42,542 nucleotides of DNA. Source: Acidobacteriota bacterium (GTDB lineage: Bacteria > Acidobacteriota > Aminicenantia > Aminicenantales > Aminicenantaceae). The DNA is taken from the NCBI GenBank assembly GCA_030669585.1, contig DAOVDI010000010.1, positions 1 to 42,542 of the forward strand, in the 5' to 3' direction. Made by a program: the position numbers and the translations under genes. Position 1 is the stretch's first letter. The number at the start of each line of letters is the position of its first letter. The notes beneath the pieces were generated by a model. It made no database searches, was not told where the DNA came from, and saw nothing but the letters and a program-made list of their open reading frames with translations. Positions 9,289 to 20,879 of the stretch are shown piece after piece.

Positions 9289-9346
9289 CAAAAAAGAAAA
9301 AAATTTACTAACCTGAATAAAGCAGGCCTGGAGGATTCACAGGTTA
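9289..9346 (-). terminator. Possible intrinsic terminator after wzt
   Basis: On the minus strand the arm AACCTGTGAAT (9345-9335) pairs with ATTCAGGTT (9318-9310) with a two-base bulge, and is followed within a few bases by a T-rich run (TTTTTTTCTTTTTT) down to 9290. The stem has few G-C pairs and overlaps the wzt stop codon, so the call is tentative. Confidence 0.35.
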
Positions 9347-10702
9347 ATCTTTAAAGGATTTAAATTGAATTTTGCTGGAAAATGACCATTCGTGCTCAGG
9401 GCGAAAGATGCCCACATCTTTGTTAAGAGAGGAAACCATAAAAGAATAAAGATTGCGGTGGTAATCGTAGGGATAGCCGTCGATTTTGTGGACAGCAACA
9501 TCAAGGTAGTAAGTGCCATTGATCAGGCTCAATTTCTCGATCCGGCAGGCGATCTCACATTTTCCCTCGATGGATTTCGCCTCGAACTCTTCCATCAGTG
9601 TATTGGTCCCATAACACTGGATTCCCTGGGAGTTGAAAATACCGAGGCCGAAAACAAAGTCCTTGATCCTGGAATAGGATTCGACTTCCATCTCAATGAT
9701 CATGCCTTCATCCGTCTGAAAAACATGTTTTGGCTTGCCTTTCAGGTCTATCAACCGTACTTTTTTAATCTCGATCTCGCGCTTTCCCCAGCGCTGTTCC
9801 CGGTGTTCATCCGCCTCATCCGGAGGAAGTGATTGTTGAACAGTCACAGAAGTTTTTTCATCACTCGTTTTCTTGATTACCGTCTCTTTTTTCTCACCGT
9901 ACTCTTCGTTCACACGCTGCTGTCGCTGCTCAAAAACTTCTTCCTGCTGCCCGGCGATATCCTGGAGGTAAGCATCGATAACTCTCTTGGGTTCACCCAG
10001 AGTTTTGATCTTCCCGTTCTTAAGCCAAACCACCTGATCACATATCTTTTCCACAGTTGATAGATCGTGACTGACAAATAGAATCGTCTTTTTGCGCCTG
10101 CGGAAATCATTGATCTTGTCCAGGCATTTGGGGACAAAACCAGCATCTCCCACAGCCAGGACTTCATCTATCAGCAGCACATCCGGATTGACATTGATCG
10201 CGACCGAAAACCCAAGCTTCATATACATACCGCTCGAATAGGTCTTGACCGGCGCATCAATAAACTCCTCGAGTTCGGCAAAACGCACAATGTCAGAAAA
10301 TTTTTCATGAATCTCTTTTTTACTCAGCCCGAGCATAATGCCATTGATGTAAACATTCTCCCGGCCTGTGATCTCAGGATGGAAACCGGCGCCCAGCTCG
10401 ATCAAAGCGCTCACTTTTCCCCGCACTGTCACACGGCCTTTTGTCGGCTTGGTAATACCTGTGATAATCTTGAGGAGAGTACTCTTGCCGCTTCCATTCT
10501 CGCCGATCACGCCAAAAGTCATTCCCTTTGGCACATTAAAATTCACACCCTCCAGAGCAGTTACCAGTTCATCCGGCTTCATGGATTTAAATAGATCACC
10601 CTTGACCAGGGCACTTTTAAATGTTTTAAAGCGATGGCGGGATGAATATTTCTGGTAGACCTTTGTGACCTTTTCGATCTCAATGGCATATTTGCCGGTC
10701 AT
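9344..10702 (-). CDS. wzt: Polysaccharide ABC exporter ATPase with Wzt-type C-terminal domain
   Basis: The start at 10702 is chosen because GGAGGAGGTG lies 7 bases upstream and the ATG sits just after the permease stop; an earlier ATG at 10750 lies inside the permease gene. The 452-residue product has an ABC ATPase domain (about 1-250) with Walker A GENGSGKST, signature YSSGMYMKL and Walker B LLIDEVLAVGD. After a charged linker rich in Gln and Glu comes a Wzt C-terminal sandwich (about 320-450), which in E. coli O9a binds the terminal modification of the finished O-chain. It powers export of lipid-linked polysaccharide across the inner membrane with the Wzm permease encoded immediately upstream. 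Confidence 0.92.
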   Translation of the reverse strand: MTGKYAIEIEKVTKVYQKYSSRHRFKTFKSALVKGDLFKSMKPDELVTALEGVNFNVPKGMTFGVIGENGSGKSTLLKIITGITKPTKGRVTVRGKVSALIELGAGFHPEITGRENVYINGIMLGLSKKEIHEKFSDIVRFAELEEFIDAPVKTYSSGMYMKLGFSVAINVNPDVLLIDEVLAVGDAGFVPKCLDKINDFRRRKKTILFVSHDLSTVEKICDQVVWLKNGKIKTLGEPKRVIDAYLQDIAGQQEEVFEQRQQRVNEEYGEKKETVIKKTSDEKTSVTVQQSLPPDEADEHREQRWGKREIEIKKVRLIDLKGKPKHVFQTDEGMIIEMEVESYSRIKDFVFGLGIFNSQGIQCYGTNTLMEEFEAKSIEGKCEIACRIEKLSLINGTYYLDVAVHKIDGYPYDYHRNLYSFMVSSLNKDVGIFRPEHEWSFSSKIQFKSFKD

Positions 10703-10706
10703 CGGC

Positions 10707-11543
10707 TTACACCTCCTCCGGAAAGGAATCGCGCAGCTTGTCAAAGACATAGTACCCTATAATGACCAACACAATACCAACCAGCAGAGTCACACTTAGT
10801 TTTTTCCAGCGGATCATCTCGCCGTAAAATACAGTATTCTGGTATCCTATCATGATGTGTGTCATGGGATTAAGATTAAGAAAAGTGCGGAACAAGGCGG
10901 ATTTCTGGATGATGGGGAAGGTCATGGGGTATATGATGGGTGTCGCAAAAAACCAGAAGGTCAGCATGTTAGCCAGGATATCCTTGATATCGCGGAAGTG
11001 GACGGTAAGCGCTGAGAGAAGAAGGCCAAACCCGAGAGAAAAGACAAACTGGACCAGCATAACCAGGGGCAGAAAAACAAGATAGATAGAAAAACCCGGC
11101 GCATTGGGTATAAAAAGAACCGTCAGGAGTTTGCCCAATAAAAGGATCGGCACGCCGAAAAGAAAGTGGATGAAGTTGGAAGAGAGGACCACGACAGGAA
11201 GGATCTCTGCCGGGAAAAGAATCTTTTTAATGAGGTTGCCCTGAATCATCAGGACATTGGCCGACTCGATAGAGGCGGCGGCAAACCAGGTCCAGGGAAG
11301 CACGCCGCAGAAGAGGAACAGAGCATAAAGTACGGGGGAACCTCCGAAAGCAGGAATCCTGGGTCCGATAATGAAGCCAAAGACGATACTGTATATGATC
11401 ATAAGCAGAAGAGGGTTGATGAATGACCAGAGAAAACCCAGCACAGTGCCGCGATAACGGGCTTTTAATTCTCTGCTTACTAAACTCTGTATCAATACAC
11501 GGTATTTATATATATCTTTGAAGTTATTTATCAGTTTTAGCAT
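10707..11543 (-). CDS. wzm: Polysaccharide ABC exporter permease, ABC-2 type
   Basis: The 278-residue product begins with the KARYRGTVLGFLWSFINPL stretch that marks Wzm/TagG-type permeases. It has about six membrane segments, with conserved pieces NLIKKILFP and LNPMTHIM. It forms the channel half of the ABC exporter for lipid-linked O-antigen or similar glycan, with the ATPase starting 4 bases after its stop. It begins 12 bases after the methyltransferase gene and so probably belongs to the transcript running through the atp genes. The start codon has no convincing ribosome site. Confidence 0.92.
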   Translation of the reverse strand: MLKLINNFKDIYKYRVLIQSLVSRELKARYRGTVLGFLWSFINPLLLMIIYSIVFGFIIGPRIPAFGGSPVLYALFLFCGVLPWTWFAAASIESANVLMIQGNLIKKILFPAEILPVVVLSSNFIHFLFGVPILLLGKLLTVLFIPNAPGFSIYLVFLPLVMLVQFVFSLGFGLLLSALTVHFRDIKDILANMLTFWFFATPIIYPMTFPIIQKSALFRTFLNLNPMTHIMIGYQNTVFYGEMIRWKKLSVTLLVGIVLVIIGYYVFDKLRDSFPEEV

Positions 11544-11555
11544 GCATGATTCCAG

Positions 11556-12332
11556 TTATATCTCATTTTTTATTCGGCCGGAAAAAATGGAATCGGCTTC
11601 TGTGGACCACCCTCCTTTATCATCATAAAGGATCAACGGCGGCAGCTCCTTCAATGAGTCCGCCCTGGAACGAGATAATGCCAAAGAGCTTAAAAACAGG
11701 TTTGCCGGTGTATCATTCCGTGGATGAACAAAGCGGATGGATACAGCAGTTAATCCGTTTTTATCTGCCTCTTCCATAAATTCCTCCCGTCGTTTCCCGG
11801 GAAAGATAAAATAGGCTCTTCCCTCGGGTTTCAGAAGCTCTGAAGTTCTGAGCATTATATCAGAAATGGAGCATTTAATCTCATGTTTTGCGATGGATTT
11901 TTCCTCAGAATGACTCAGTAAGCCTCTATCTTTTTTAATATAGGGAGGGTTGGAAAAAATGACGTCGAACATCTTATCCGGAGCATAAATCCGCAGATCA
12001 GCATGAACGATCGTGATCCTGTCTTTCAGCCCGTTCAGAGCGACATTTCGCCTGGCCAGTTCTGACAGGCCTTTCTGGACCTCGAGGGCGACAAGATGCT
12101 TGAAGGGCTTGACGGATAAAAGAAGGGAAACGATCCCATTCCCTGTTCCCAACTCGAGGCAATCGCAGTTTTTCTGCGTATAAATAAAATCAGCCAGAAG
12201 GGGCGCATCAATGGAGAAGCGATAGCCGGTTCTTCTCTGCAAAACCTTGATTTTGCCATGGAAAAAAGTATCCAGAGTCTCACCTATGCCTGGGGAATGT
12301 ATCATAGATTTTCGAGGCTTTTTAAAACTCAT
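11556..12332 (-). CDS. tRNA1(Val) adenine-37 N6-methyltransferase-like enzyme
   Basis: The 258-residue product is a class I SAM-dependent methyltransferase of the TrmN6/YfiC group. The N-terminus has the FSIDAPLLADF segment typical of the group, motif I is LELGTGNGIVSLLL, and the catalytic NPPY tetrad (FSNPPYIKKDRG) marks amino-group (N6-adenine) methylation. In E. coli this enzyme modifies A37 of tRNA-Val. The start overlaps the atpC stop (ATGA), so it is co-translated with the ATP synthase operon. The exact RNA target is inferred from the family. Confidence 0.82.
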   Translation of the reverse strand: MSFKKPRKSMIHSPGIGETLDTFFHGKIKVLQRRTGYRFSIDAPLLADFIYTQKNCDCLELGTGNGIVSLLLSVKPFKHLVALEVQKGLSELARRNVALNGLKDRITIVHADLRIYAPDKMFDVIFSNPPYIKKDRGLLSHSEEKSIAKHEIKCSISDIMLRTSELLKPEGRAYFIFPGKRREEFMEEADKNGLTAVSIRFVHPRNDTPANLFLSSLALSRSRADSLKELPPLILYDDKGGWSTEADSIFSGRIKNEI

Positions 12333-12604
12333 TCTTCCGGCTGCCCGGAAAAGACAAGGACACTGCCTGGCTGGATCTCGGCATAACCGCCGGAGACCTG
12401 AATGCTTTCTTCTACGCCGTCCTGCCGGAAAGTGATCCTGCCCTCGCCCAAAGCCAAAACCAGAGAGCGGTGTCCGGGAAGGATCCCCAGTTCGCCTTCC
12501 AGGCCCGGGATCAACACTTCCTTGACTTGAGTGTCCACAATAAGCTCAGTGGATGTTACAATAGTCAGCTTTATCTGTCCGGGAATGGTTTCGCCGTTAC
12601 TCAT
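12329..12604 (-). CDS. atpC: F1 ATP synthase epsilon subunit, short form
   Basis: The 91-residue product contains the epsilon beta-sandwich (PGLEGELGILPGHRSLV) and ends right after it. Most bacterial epsilon subunits have about 130-140 residues, with a C-terminal two-helix domain that can extend and inhibit the motor; that domain is absent here. It links gamma to the c-ring in the F-type ATP synthase. It starts 14 bases after atpD and overlaps the methyltransferase gene by 4 bases. No continuing homology is seen after the stop, so the short form looks natural rather than a frameshift. Confidence 0.92.
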   Translation of the reverse strand: MSNGETIPGQIKLTIVTSTELIVDTQVKEVLIPGLEGELGILPGHRSLVLALGEGRITFRQDGVEESIQVSGGYAEIQPGSVLVFSGQPEE

Positions 12605-12618
12605 GCTGCACTCTTTCC

Positions 12619-14928
<2,310 letters not shown>

Positions 14929-14941
<13 letters not shown>

Positions 14942-16494
14942 TCCTCTTTATCCTGCTCTGTTTCGGTATCCTCAACAGCTTTGTGGTCTTCAATAAATCG
15001 CTCTGTAAACTCTTTTAAGGCCAGGTTTATAGCCAGATCGAGTTCGGAATCGATCTCTTTCTTTTCAGCAAGTTTTTGAACGATATCTTTGTGCTCTTTA
15101 TAAAAACAGTTATAAAGTCCTTCCTCATATTCCTTAAGGAGAAGGGTATCGATCTTGTCCAGGAACCCGCGGTTCCCTGCATAGATAATGAGAACCTGGT
15201 TTTCGACGGGAATCGGATTATACTGTCCCTGTTTGAGGATCTCGGTCAACCGTTCGCCGCGGTCAAGCTGGGCCTGGGAGGTGCTGTCAAGTTCTGTGCC
15301 GAACTGAGCAAATGTAACAAGCTCCCGGTACTGGGCCAGGTCGAGGCGAAGCTGTCCGGCCACCTGTTTCATGGCTTTGATCTGAGCATTGCCCCCAACA
15401 CGGGAAACAGATATCCCGACATTGATGCTGGGCCGGATACCCGCGTTAAAAAGTTCCGGCTCAAGATAGATCTGTCCATCTGTGATGGAGATAACGTTGG
15501 TGGGAATGTAGCCGGACACATCTCCGGCCTGGGTTTCAATGATAGGAATGGCTGTAAGCGATCCTCCGCCGTTTTTTTCGTTATATTTGGCAGCGCGTTC
15601 AAGTAGACGGGAATGAAGATAGAAAACATCACCTGGGAACGCCTCACGCCCGGGGGGCCGTCGGAGAAGTAATGAGATCTCCCGATAGGCTGCTGCATGC
15701 TTTGAAAGGTCGTCATAGATAAGAAGCGCATGTTGTCCGTTATCACGGAAGTATTCGCCCATTGCACAACCAGAGTAAGGAGCCAGGTATTGGAGTGGGG
15801 AAGGATCAGAGGCGGAAGAAACCATAACGATGGTATAGTCCATAGCGCCGTTATTCTTAAGAGTCTTAATGATCTGGGCAACGGTGGAATTTTTCTGCCC
15901 TATGGCCACGTAGATGCATATGATATCCTTTCCCTTCTGGTTGATAATGGTGTCGATAGCGATGGCCGTTTTTCCGGTCTGGCGGTCTCCAATGAGAAGC
16001 TCTCTCTGTCCACGGCCGATTGGGATCATGGAGTCAATGGCCTTGATCCCTGTCTGGAGGGGCTCCTTGACCGGCTGACGGTCGACAACGCCGGGAGCCA
16101 GACGCTCAACGATCATGTCCGCCTCGCCCTTGACCGGGCCCTTGTCGTCCAGAGGTGTGCCGAGGGGATTGATAACTCGGCCGATAAGAGAAGGGCCGGA
16201 CGGGACATGAATGATACGGTGGGTACGTTTGACAAGATCATCCTCCTTGATCTTATGACTCTCTCCAAGAAGCACGGTTCCGACCGAACCTTCCTCTAGG
16301 TTCATGGCTATACCGAAAACATTGTTGGGAAACTCGAGGAGTTCGTTATACATGACGTGGTCAAGACCATAGACCTGGGCAATACCGTCACCGACCGAAG
16401 TGACCGTGCCGATTTCCTTGATATCAATATCGGTTTCATATCCTTCGATCTGTTGTTGGATGATCTTGCTTATCTCATCTGGTTTTATTTTCAT
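14929..16494 (-). CDS. atpA: F1 ATP synthase alpha subunit
   Basis: The start at 16494 is chosen for its AGGTGA site 7 bases upstream; an ATG at 16515 is also possible. The 521-residue product carries the P-loop GDRQTGKT, the [18 protein letters not shown] segment and the arginine-finger region [11 protein letters not shown]. It forms the non-catalytic nucleotide-binding sites of F1. It lies 23 bases after atpH. The acidic C-terminal tail ([11 protein letters not shown]) is slightly longer than usual. Confidence 0.97.
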
Positions 16495-16517
16495 CTTGCT
16501 TTCACCTATTCTCATTT

Positions 16518-17060
16518 TCAGCTTTTGATTATCTTTTCCTTAAGCTTATTCAGACTTCCATCTATGGATATATCATAAACAATGTTTCCCTTTCGTATGG
16601 ACAGGCCGCCGATCAAGCTTGGATCGGTTTTATAAGTTAATGAAACCTGCCGTTTCTCAAGCTCTGCAAGTTTATCGGCCAGAAGCTTTTTCTGGGCAGA
16701 GTTAATACAGATGACGGATGAAACCTCAAAGGTGACAATCCCCTGTTCTTCGTTCCATTGGATGGGCAGATAGGTCAAAATTTCGGAAAAAAGTTCCATA
16801 CGGCCGTTTTCCACAAGAAGGAGAAGGAACCGGATAACTTTGGGAGCAAGATCAACCTTTTCTAAAACAGAACGGAAAACATCCATCTTTTTTAAAACAG
16901 GGAGAAAGGGACTTTGGAGGATTTCGTTGAGTTTCGGCTGGGAATCAAGCAATTCCAAAACAGCATGGAGATCCCTGTTCAGGGACTCGAATTCCGCCTG
17001 GTCTTTGATCGCATGGACCAGTCCCTGTGTATAGCGCCTAAGAAGAACCTGATTTTTCAT
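16518..17060 (-). CDS. atpH: F1 ATP synthase delta subunit
   Basis: The 180-residue product has the delta/OSCP layout: an N-terminal helical bundle (YTQGLVHAI) and a C-terminal region with [14 protein letters not shown] and [12 protein letters not shown]. It ties the peripheral b/b' stalk to the top of the alpha-beta hexamer. Its start lies inside the 3' end of the atpF gene (23-base overlap), suggesting translational coupling. Confidence 0.95.
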   Translation of the reverse strand: MKNQVLLRRYTQGLVHAIKDQAEFESLNRDLHAVLELLDSQPKLNEILQSPFLPVLKKMDVFRSVLEKVDLAPKVIRFLLLLVENGRMELFSEILTYLPIQWNEEQGIVTFEVSSVICINSAQKKLLADKLAELEKRQVSLTYKTDPSLIGGLSIRKGNIVYDISIDGSLNKLKEKIIKS

Positions 17061-17706
17061 AAAGCGTTTCCAGCTTTTTGATGGACCTGTCTATTAGAAC
17101 GGCTTGGCTTTCAGGCCTTATATTTTTCCTGATCTTTTCGCGGGCTATGGTTATCGTAACCTCTGCCGTATAGGCTTTGAGTTCTTGAATGCCGAACTGG
17201 CTGAGAAGCTCGATATTCTGTATGGCTGACTCTTTAAGACGCCCGGCTTCAATACTGGCTTCCTGGAGGATGCGCTCCCTGTCTTTTTTTCCTATGTTTT
17301 CGGCTTCTTGTTTGATCGATCCGGCCTCCTCAGCTACTTTTTTCAAACGGTTGTGGATATTTTTCAGATTCTCTTGCTTTTCTTTCCGAGAGGATCTTGT
17401 TTCCTCCAGATCAACCTTGATTCCGTTTACGTGCTCCCTGAGGAACCGGCTCATAGGTTTACGCAGGATAAATGCCAACCCTCCGAAAAGGATGACAAAA
17501 TTGAGGACTTTTCCAATAAATCTGCTGGATCCGCTGCCATGCCTCTCAGGGTGTTCTCCTTCAGCAGATACTGCATGCTGTGTCTGTAATTCTTGAGTAG
17601 AACTATGCTCCTGACCATGCATTTGACTGCTGAGCAAAAAAAGACAAGCCCACCAAAGAAAAAGGAACACAGACAACGTAACCAGCTTTGTTTTGCCTTT
17701 TGTCAT
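17038..17706 (-). CDS. atpF: ATP synthase b subunit with extended N-terminus
   Basis: The 222-residue product has two hydrophobic stretches. One at about 8-27 looks like a signal sequence and is followed by a His/Gln/Ser-rich segment; the second, at about 65-80 (KVLNFVILFGGLAFILRKP), is the usual b-subunit membrane anchor. A long charged coiled coil follows and reaches F1. The N-terminal extension is longer than in E. coli b (156 residues), a form seen in some other phyla. It pairs with the b' subunit encoded one base upstream to form the peripheral stalk. Confidence 0.9.
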   Translation of the reverse strand: MTKGKTKLVTLSVFLFLWWACLFLLSSQMHGQEHSSTQELQTQHAVSAEGEHPERHGSGSSRFIGKVLNFVILFGGLAFILRKPMSRFLREHVNGIKVDLEETRSSRKEKQENLKNIHNRLKKVAEEAGSIKQEAENIGKKDRERILQEASIEAGRLKESAIQNIELLSQFGIQELKAYTAEVTITIAREKIRKNIRPESQAVLIDRSIKKLETLYEKSGSS

Positions 17707-17707
17707 C

Positions 17708-18127
17708 TTATGAATCCAACAACTTTTTTTCTATTTTTTCAGCGAGGTTTTCACTCTCTTTTTTCAACTCTTTTTTTAGAGTCTGCATCTGCTTGTCTAT
17801 CTTTGTCTTCGCCTCGCTGACTTGGGCACGACATTCCTTGGAAACGTCATTCAATATTTTTTCTTTTTCTCCGAGCGCCTTCTGCTCAAATTCCTCTCTT
17901 GTGGCATTGGCAGCAGATCGAGCTGATTTTATGTTTTCCTCGATCTCCTGGACGATTTCCTCATACTCAGCGATGGCTTTTGAAGAAGCTTCCCGGTTAT
18001 TCCTCAGTCTCGTTTTTCTTTCATCCATAACCTTGCGCAGGGGATTAAAAAAAAGTTTTGTCAAAACAAAGACAAGAACCCAGATCAAAAGAAAAATAAC
18101 AATAGCACTGACATCAACTGAAAGCAT
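17708..18127 (-). CDS. ATP synthase b' subunit
   Basis: The 139-residue product has one N-terminal membrane helix (VIFLLIWVLVFVLTKLFF), the NPLRKVMDER junction typical of b/b' subunits, and a Lys/Glu-rich coiled coil to the C-terminus. Together with the next gene it gives a heteromeric b/b' stalk, as in photosynthetic bacteria and many delta-proteobacteria and acidobacteria. It is the first atp gene; the a and c subunit genes are not in the window. Confidence 0.9.
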   Translation of the reverse strand: MLSVDVSAIVIFLLIWVLVFVLTKLFFNPLRKVMDERKTRLRNNREASSKAIAEYEEIVQEIEENIKSARSAANATREEFEQKALGEKEKILNDVSKECRAQVSEAKTKIDKQMQTLKKELKKESENLAEKIEKKLLDS

Positions 18128-18185
18128 ATTTCTATTCCGGCTTTAAAGAAACCTCTTATCTTCGGCCTCATAATAATTAGCCACC

Positions 18186-18214
18186 AATATAAACTGAATG
18201 CTTAAGGAAATCAA
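18186..18214 (-). promoter_or_regulatory. Putative promoter of the atp operon
   Basis: On the minus strand TTGATT (18214-18209) and TATATT (18191-18186) are 17 bases apart. The -35 box overlaps the end of folC, so the atp genes may be transcribed both from here and by read-through from accD-folC. The leader would be about 50 bases. Confidence 0.4.
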
Positions 18215-19533
18215 CTTGGACTTTCTCTAACCCGTTTTTTGAAATATCTTTTTGCTTCACCAATAAGAAAAAGGGAGCCGGCGATAATAATACTGCCCTC
18301 ATTAGAATGAATACTCTGTTCTTGTTTAAAAGCACATTCTATAGCGAAAAAAGGATCCGGTTCAAGGATGATACGCGGGTGGAAATATTGAGAAATGAGG
18401 ACTTTCATATCTTTCGGTGCAGACGCCTTATGGAAAGGAAATTTGGTGAGGAAAATCCGGTCAGCGACTGGAAACAGAATATCGGCAATTTTCTTGATGT
18501 TTTTATCCTTCATCGCTGCATAAATAAGGGTGATCGGTTTAGGCAAAAATGCTTCGGCATATTCCCGAAGAGCGTGCGCACCTTCTTCATTGTGCGCTCC
18601 GTCTAACACGACCAATGGATCCTTGGAGATAACTTCGATCCGTCCTTCCCATCGTGTGGATTCGATTCCCATGATGATGGTTTCCTTGTCGAGTTTTTTC
18701 CAGCTTCGGCCTATGATCTCGGCCGCTTTGATCGCTGTGGCCGCATTTACTCCCTGATGAAGCCCGGACAAAGAAGGAGTATAGAAATATGTGTCTTCGT
18801 CGGTCTTATACTCAAACGTATATAGATCGCTTTTTTTATTAAAAAAGAAACTGTTAGGACTGAAAACAGGGTAAAAGTCTGACCCAAGCTCCTCCGCTCG
18901 GCTTCTGAAGACATTAAAAGCGCCCTCTGCTTCGACTCCACAAACAACCGGGACTTCTGGTTTGATGATTCCTGCCTTTTCAAAGGCAATCCGCTCCAGA
19001 GTGTCACCAAGAAATTTCTGGTGTTCCGGAGAAATGGTTGTAATAACCGAAACAATGGGAATTACAATATTTGTTGCATCGAAACGACCGCCCATGCCGA
19101 CCTCAAGAACAGCAATATCCACCTTTTGTGCTTTAAAATATAGATAAGCAAGACAGGTCATGGTCTCGAAATATGTTGGCGGGTTGATAAGCTTTTTTTC
19201 AGCGATCAGGCTGTCGATAACTTTTTTTAGCTGGGTCAGGCACAGGGCAAAATCCGCTTTAGAAATGAGTTTTTCCCCGATCCTGATACGTTCTTCAGGC
19301 AGGATAAGATGGGGAGAAGTATATAGCCCTGCTCTATGGCCATGAAGCGTCAAGATCCGGGTCAGCATAGCACAGACCGATCCTTTTCCGTTGGTTCCGG
19401 CGATCTGGACAGCGGGATAGCTGTGCTGAGGGCTGCCAAGACTTTTAAGTATGATCTGAACATTGTCCAGCCCGAATTTGATGCCGAGATTCTGCACCTG
19501 CTCAAGATAACTCAAGCATTGTTCATAGTTCAT
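18211..19533 (-). CDS. folC: Folylpolyglutamate synthase / dihydrofolate synthase
   Basis: The 440-residue product is a Mur-ligase-type FolC. It has the P-loop IAGTNGKGSVCAML (about 42-55), the second-loop segment TTISPEHQKFLGDTLE with the family's conserved acidic and His residues, AFEKAGIIKP, and the ALDGAHN-type motif (VVLDGAHNEEGAHAL). It adds glutamate to (dihydro)folates in the cytoplasm. Its start overlaps the accD stop by 4 bases; accD-folC linkage is a classical bacterial arrangement. Confidence 0.95.
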   Translation of the reverse strand: MNYEQCLSYLEQVQNLGIKFGLDNVQIILKSLGSPQHSYPAVQIAGTNGKGSVCAMLTRILTLHGHRAGLYTSPHLILPEERIRIGEKLISKADFALCLTQLKKVIDSLIAEKKLINPPTYFETMTCLAYLYFKAQKVDIAVLEVGMGGRFDATNIVIPIVSVITTISPEHQKFLGDTLERIAFEKAGIIKPEVPVVCGVEAEGAFNVFRSRAEELGSDFYPVFSPNSFFFNKKSDLYTFEYKTDEDTYFYTPSLSGLHQGVNAATAIKAAEIIGRSWKKLDKETIIMGIESTRWEGRIEVISKDPLVVLDGAHNEEGAHALREYAEAFLPKPITLIYAAMKDKNIKKIADILFPVADRIFLTKFPFHKASAPKDMKVLISQYFHPRIILEPDPFFAIECAFKQEQSIHSNEGSIIIAGSLFLIGEAKRYFKKRVRESPS

Positions 19534-20321
19534 CTGGGCTGGTTTGTGAAAAGGCGAAGAACTCGGATGATATATGGACGCAACTTTTTTCTGTCGACGA
19601 TATCATCCAACATGCCGTGCTCAAGTAAAAATTCGGATCTCTGGAACCCCTTTGGAAGTTTCTGCTTGATAGTCTGCTCGATAACCCGCGGCCCGGCAAA
19701 TCCGATCAGAGCATCGGGCTCAGCGATATTGATATCTCCAAGCATTGCATAACTGGCCGTGGTTCCGCCGGTCGTGGGATCTGTGCAAAGGGAAATATAA
19801 GGAACTCCCGCCTTCTCAAGACGGGCAATAGCCTGACTGGTTTTCATCAACTGCATGAGAGAAAGTATCCCTTCCTGCATACGCGCACCTCCGGAGCTTG
19901 AAATAACTATCACCGGCACTTTCTCCTTAAGGGCTCTCTCAAGAGCACGCGTTACCTTCTCTCCAACAACAGATCCCATGCTCCCGCCCATAAAGGCGAA
20001 TTCCATGGCACAAATGATAACACGAATGCCGTCCATCATGCCGATAGCGCTTAATACAGCATCGTTCAGCCCTGTTTTCGTCTGGGAGATCTTGATGCGG
20101 TCAGAATATTTTTTCTGGTCTTTAAATTGGAGGACATCAACCGGGGATATATCTTCATCGAACAGCTCAAACTGTCCCACATCAAAAAGCATAAAAAATC
20201 TTTCCACGGCGGACAGCCTGAAATGAAAATGACAGGTCGGGCAAACATGCATGTTATCCATTATATCCTGCTTATACAGGATACGGCGGCAGTTGTTACA
20301 GCGTGCCCACAATTGTTCCAT
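19530..20321 (-). CDS. accD: Acetyl-CoA carboxylase carboxyltransferase beta subunit
   Basis: The 263-residue product starts with the four-cysteine zinc ribbon (CNNC at 8-11 and CPTC at about 27-30), followed by the crotonase-like carboxyltransferase core with SSGGARMQEGILSLMQ and TDPTTGGTTASYAMLGD. It transfers the carboxyl group from biotin to acetyl-CoA, making malonyl-CoA for fatty-acid synthesis, with AccA encoded elsewhere. It is coupled to folC by an ATGA overlap. An AGGAAA site precedes the ATG. Confidence 0.96.
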   Translation of the reverse strand: MEQLWARCNNCRRILYKQDIMDNMHVCPTCHFHFRLSAVERFFMLFDVGQFELFDEDISPVDVLQFKDQKKYSDRIKISQTKTGLNDAVLSAIGMMDGIRVIICAMEFAFMGGSMGSVVGEKVTRALERALKEKVPVIVISSSGGARMQEGILSLMQLMKTSQAIARLEKAGVPYISLCTDPTTGGTTASYAMLGDINIAEPDALIGFAGPRVIEQTIKQKLPKGFQRSEFLLEHGMLDDIVDRKKLRPYIIRVLRLFTNQPR

Positions 20322-20369
20322 ATGACTTTCCTGTTCTCTTGTGGCCCCGCGGCCAGTCAGAACCGTTAT

Positions 20370-20398
20370 ATGGTAAAGGATTTTATTTTTAAGGTCAA
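20370..20398 (-). promoter_or_regulatory. Possible promoter of accD-folC
   Basis: On the minus strand TTGACC (20398-20393) is 17 bases from TACCAT (20375-20370). A better -10 (TATAAC) lies 5 bases further down but at poor spacing, so the exact box is uncertain. Confidence 0.28.
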
Positions 20399-20418
20399 TT
20401 AAAGTTTAAATAGCGCGG

Positions 20419-20874
20419 TTAAGACGGTTCTTCAAGATGCTTTTTCAGCCTGTCGATCACCTTTTCCGGTGAGGGAAGAGGGACATCCAGGTCCTGTTCA
20501 TCCCGGATATAATACAGGACAGAATCCATAAGCTTCCCCTTGTCATATGGTTTTTCAAAATAATCAACAGCACCAAAGAATCTCAAGGCTTCATTCCTGT
20601 ACTGTGATCCTTTATACAGACCTGTCAAAATGATAACAGGAAGAGCTCCCTCTGTTTCATCATGGATTACCTTTGTCAGATCAAAGCCGTGTATTTTAGG
20701 AAGCATCGCCTCAATAAGGACCACATCGGGTTCTTTTGATTTGTACAAATCATATGCTGCTTGACCGTCCGACGCAGTTATCACTTCCAGGCCCTGGGTC
20801 CTGAACAGTTCCGATAATGATTCTAGACTGTCTTTGTCATAATCTGCTATAAGAATCTTTTTCCCGGACATCAT
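20419..20874 (-). CDS. Receiver-domain protein with Glu at the phosphoacceptor position
   Basis: The 151-residue product is one response-regulator receiver domain plus a short helical tail, with no output domain. The fold landmarks are present: ILIAD at the first strand, VVLIEAMLP at the third, ILTG with Thr84, and FEKPY with Lys108. However, the phosphoacceptor Asp is Glu55 (codon GAG), and the second Asp of the Mg-binding pair is Tyr12 (ADYD). Both changes argue against ordinary phospho-transfer; Asp to Glu often mimics the phosphorylated state. It is transcribed away from the glycan block, possibly from a leaderless promoter. No histidine kinase is nearby. Confidence 0.85.
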   Translation of the reverse strand: MMSGKKILIADYDKDSLESLSELFRTQGLEVITASDGQAAYDLYKSKEPDVVLIEAMLPKIHGFDLTKVIHDETEGALPVIILTGLYKGSQYRNEALRFFGAVDYFEKPYDKGKLMDSVLYYIRDEQDLDVPLPSPEKVIDRLKKHLEEPS

Positions 20875-20879
20875 TCACA

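Noticed and set aside
191-9327. The 14-mer TGAATAAAGCAGGC occurs at 191-204 and 9314-9327.
   Set aside because: Several matching 14-mer pairs are expected by chance in 42 kb on both strands, and the flanks do not match, so it is not evidence for a mobile repeat.
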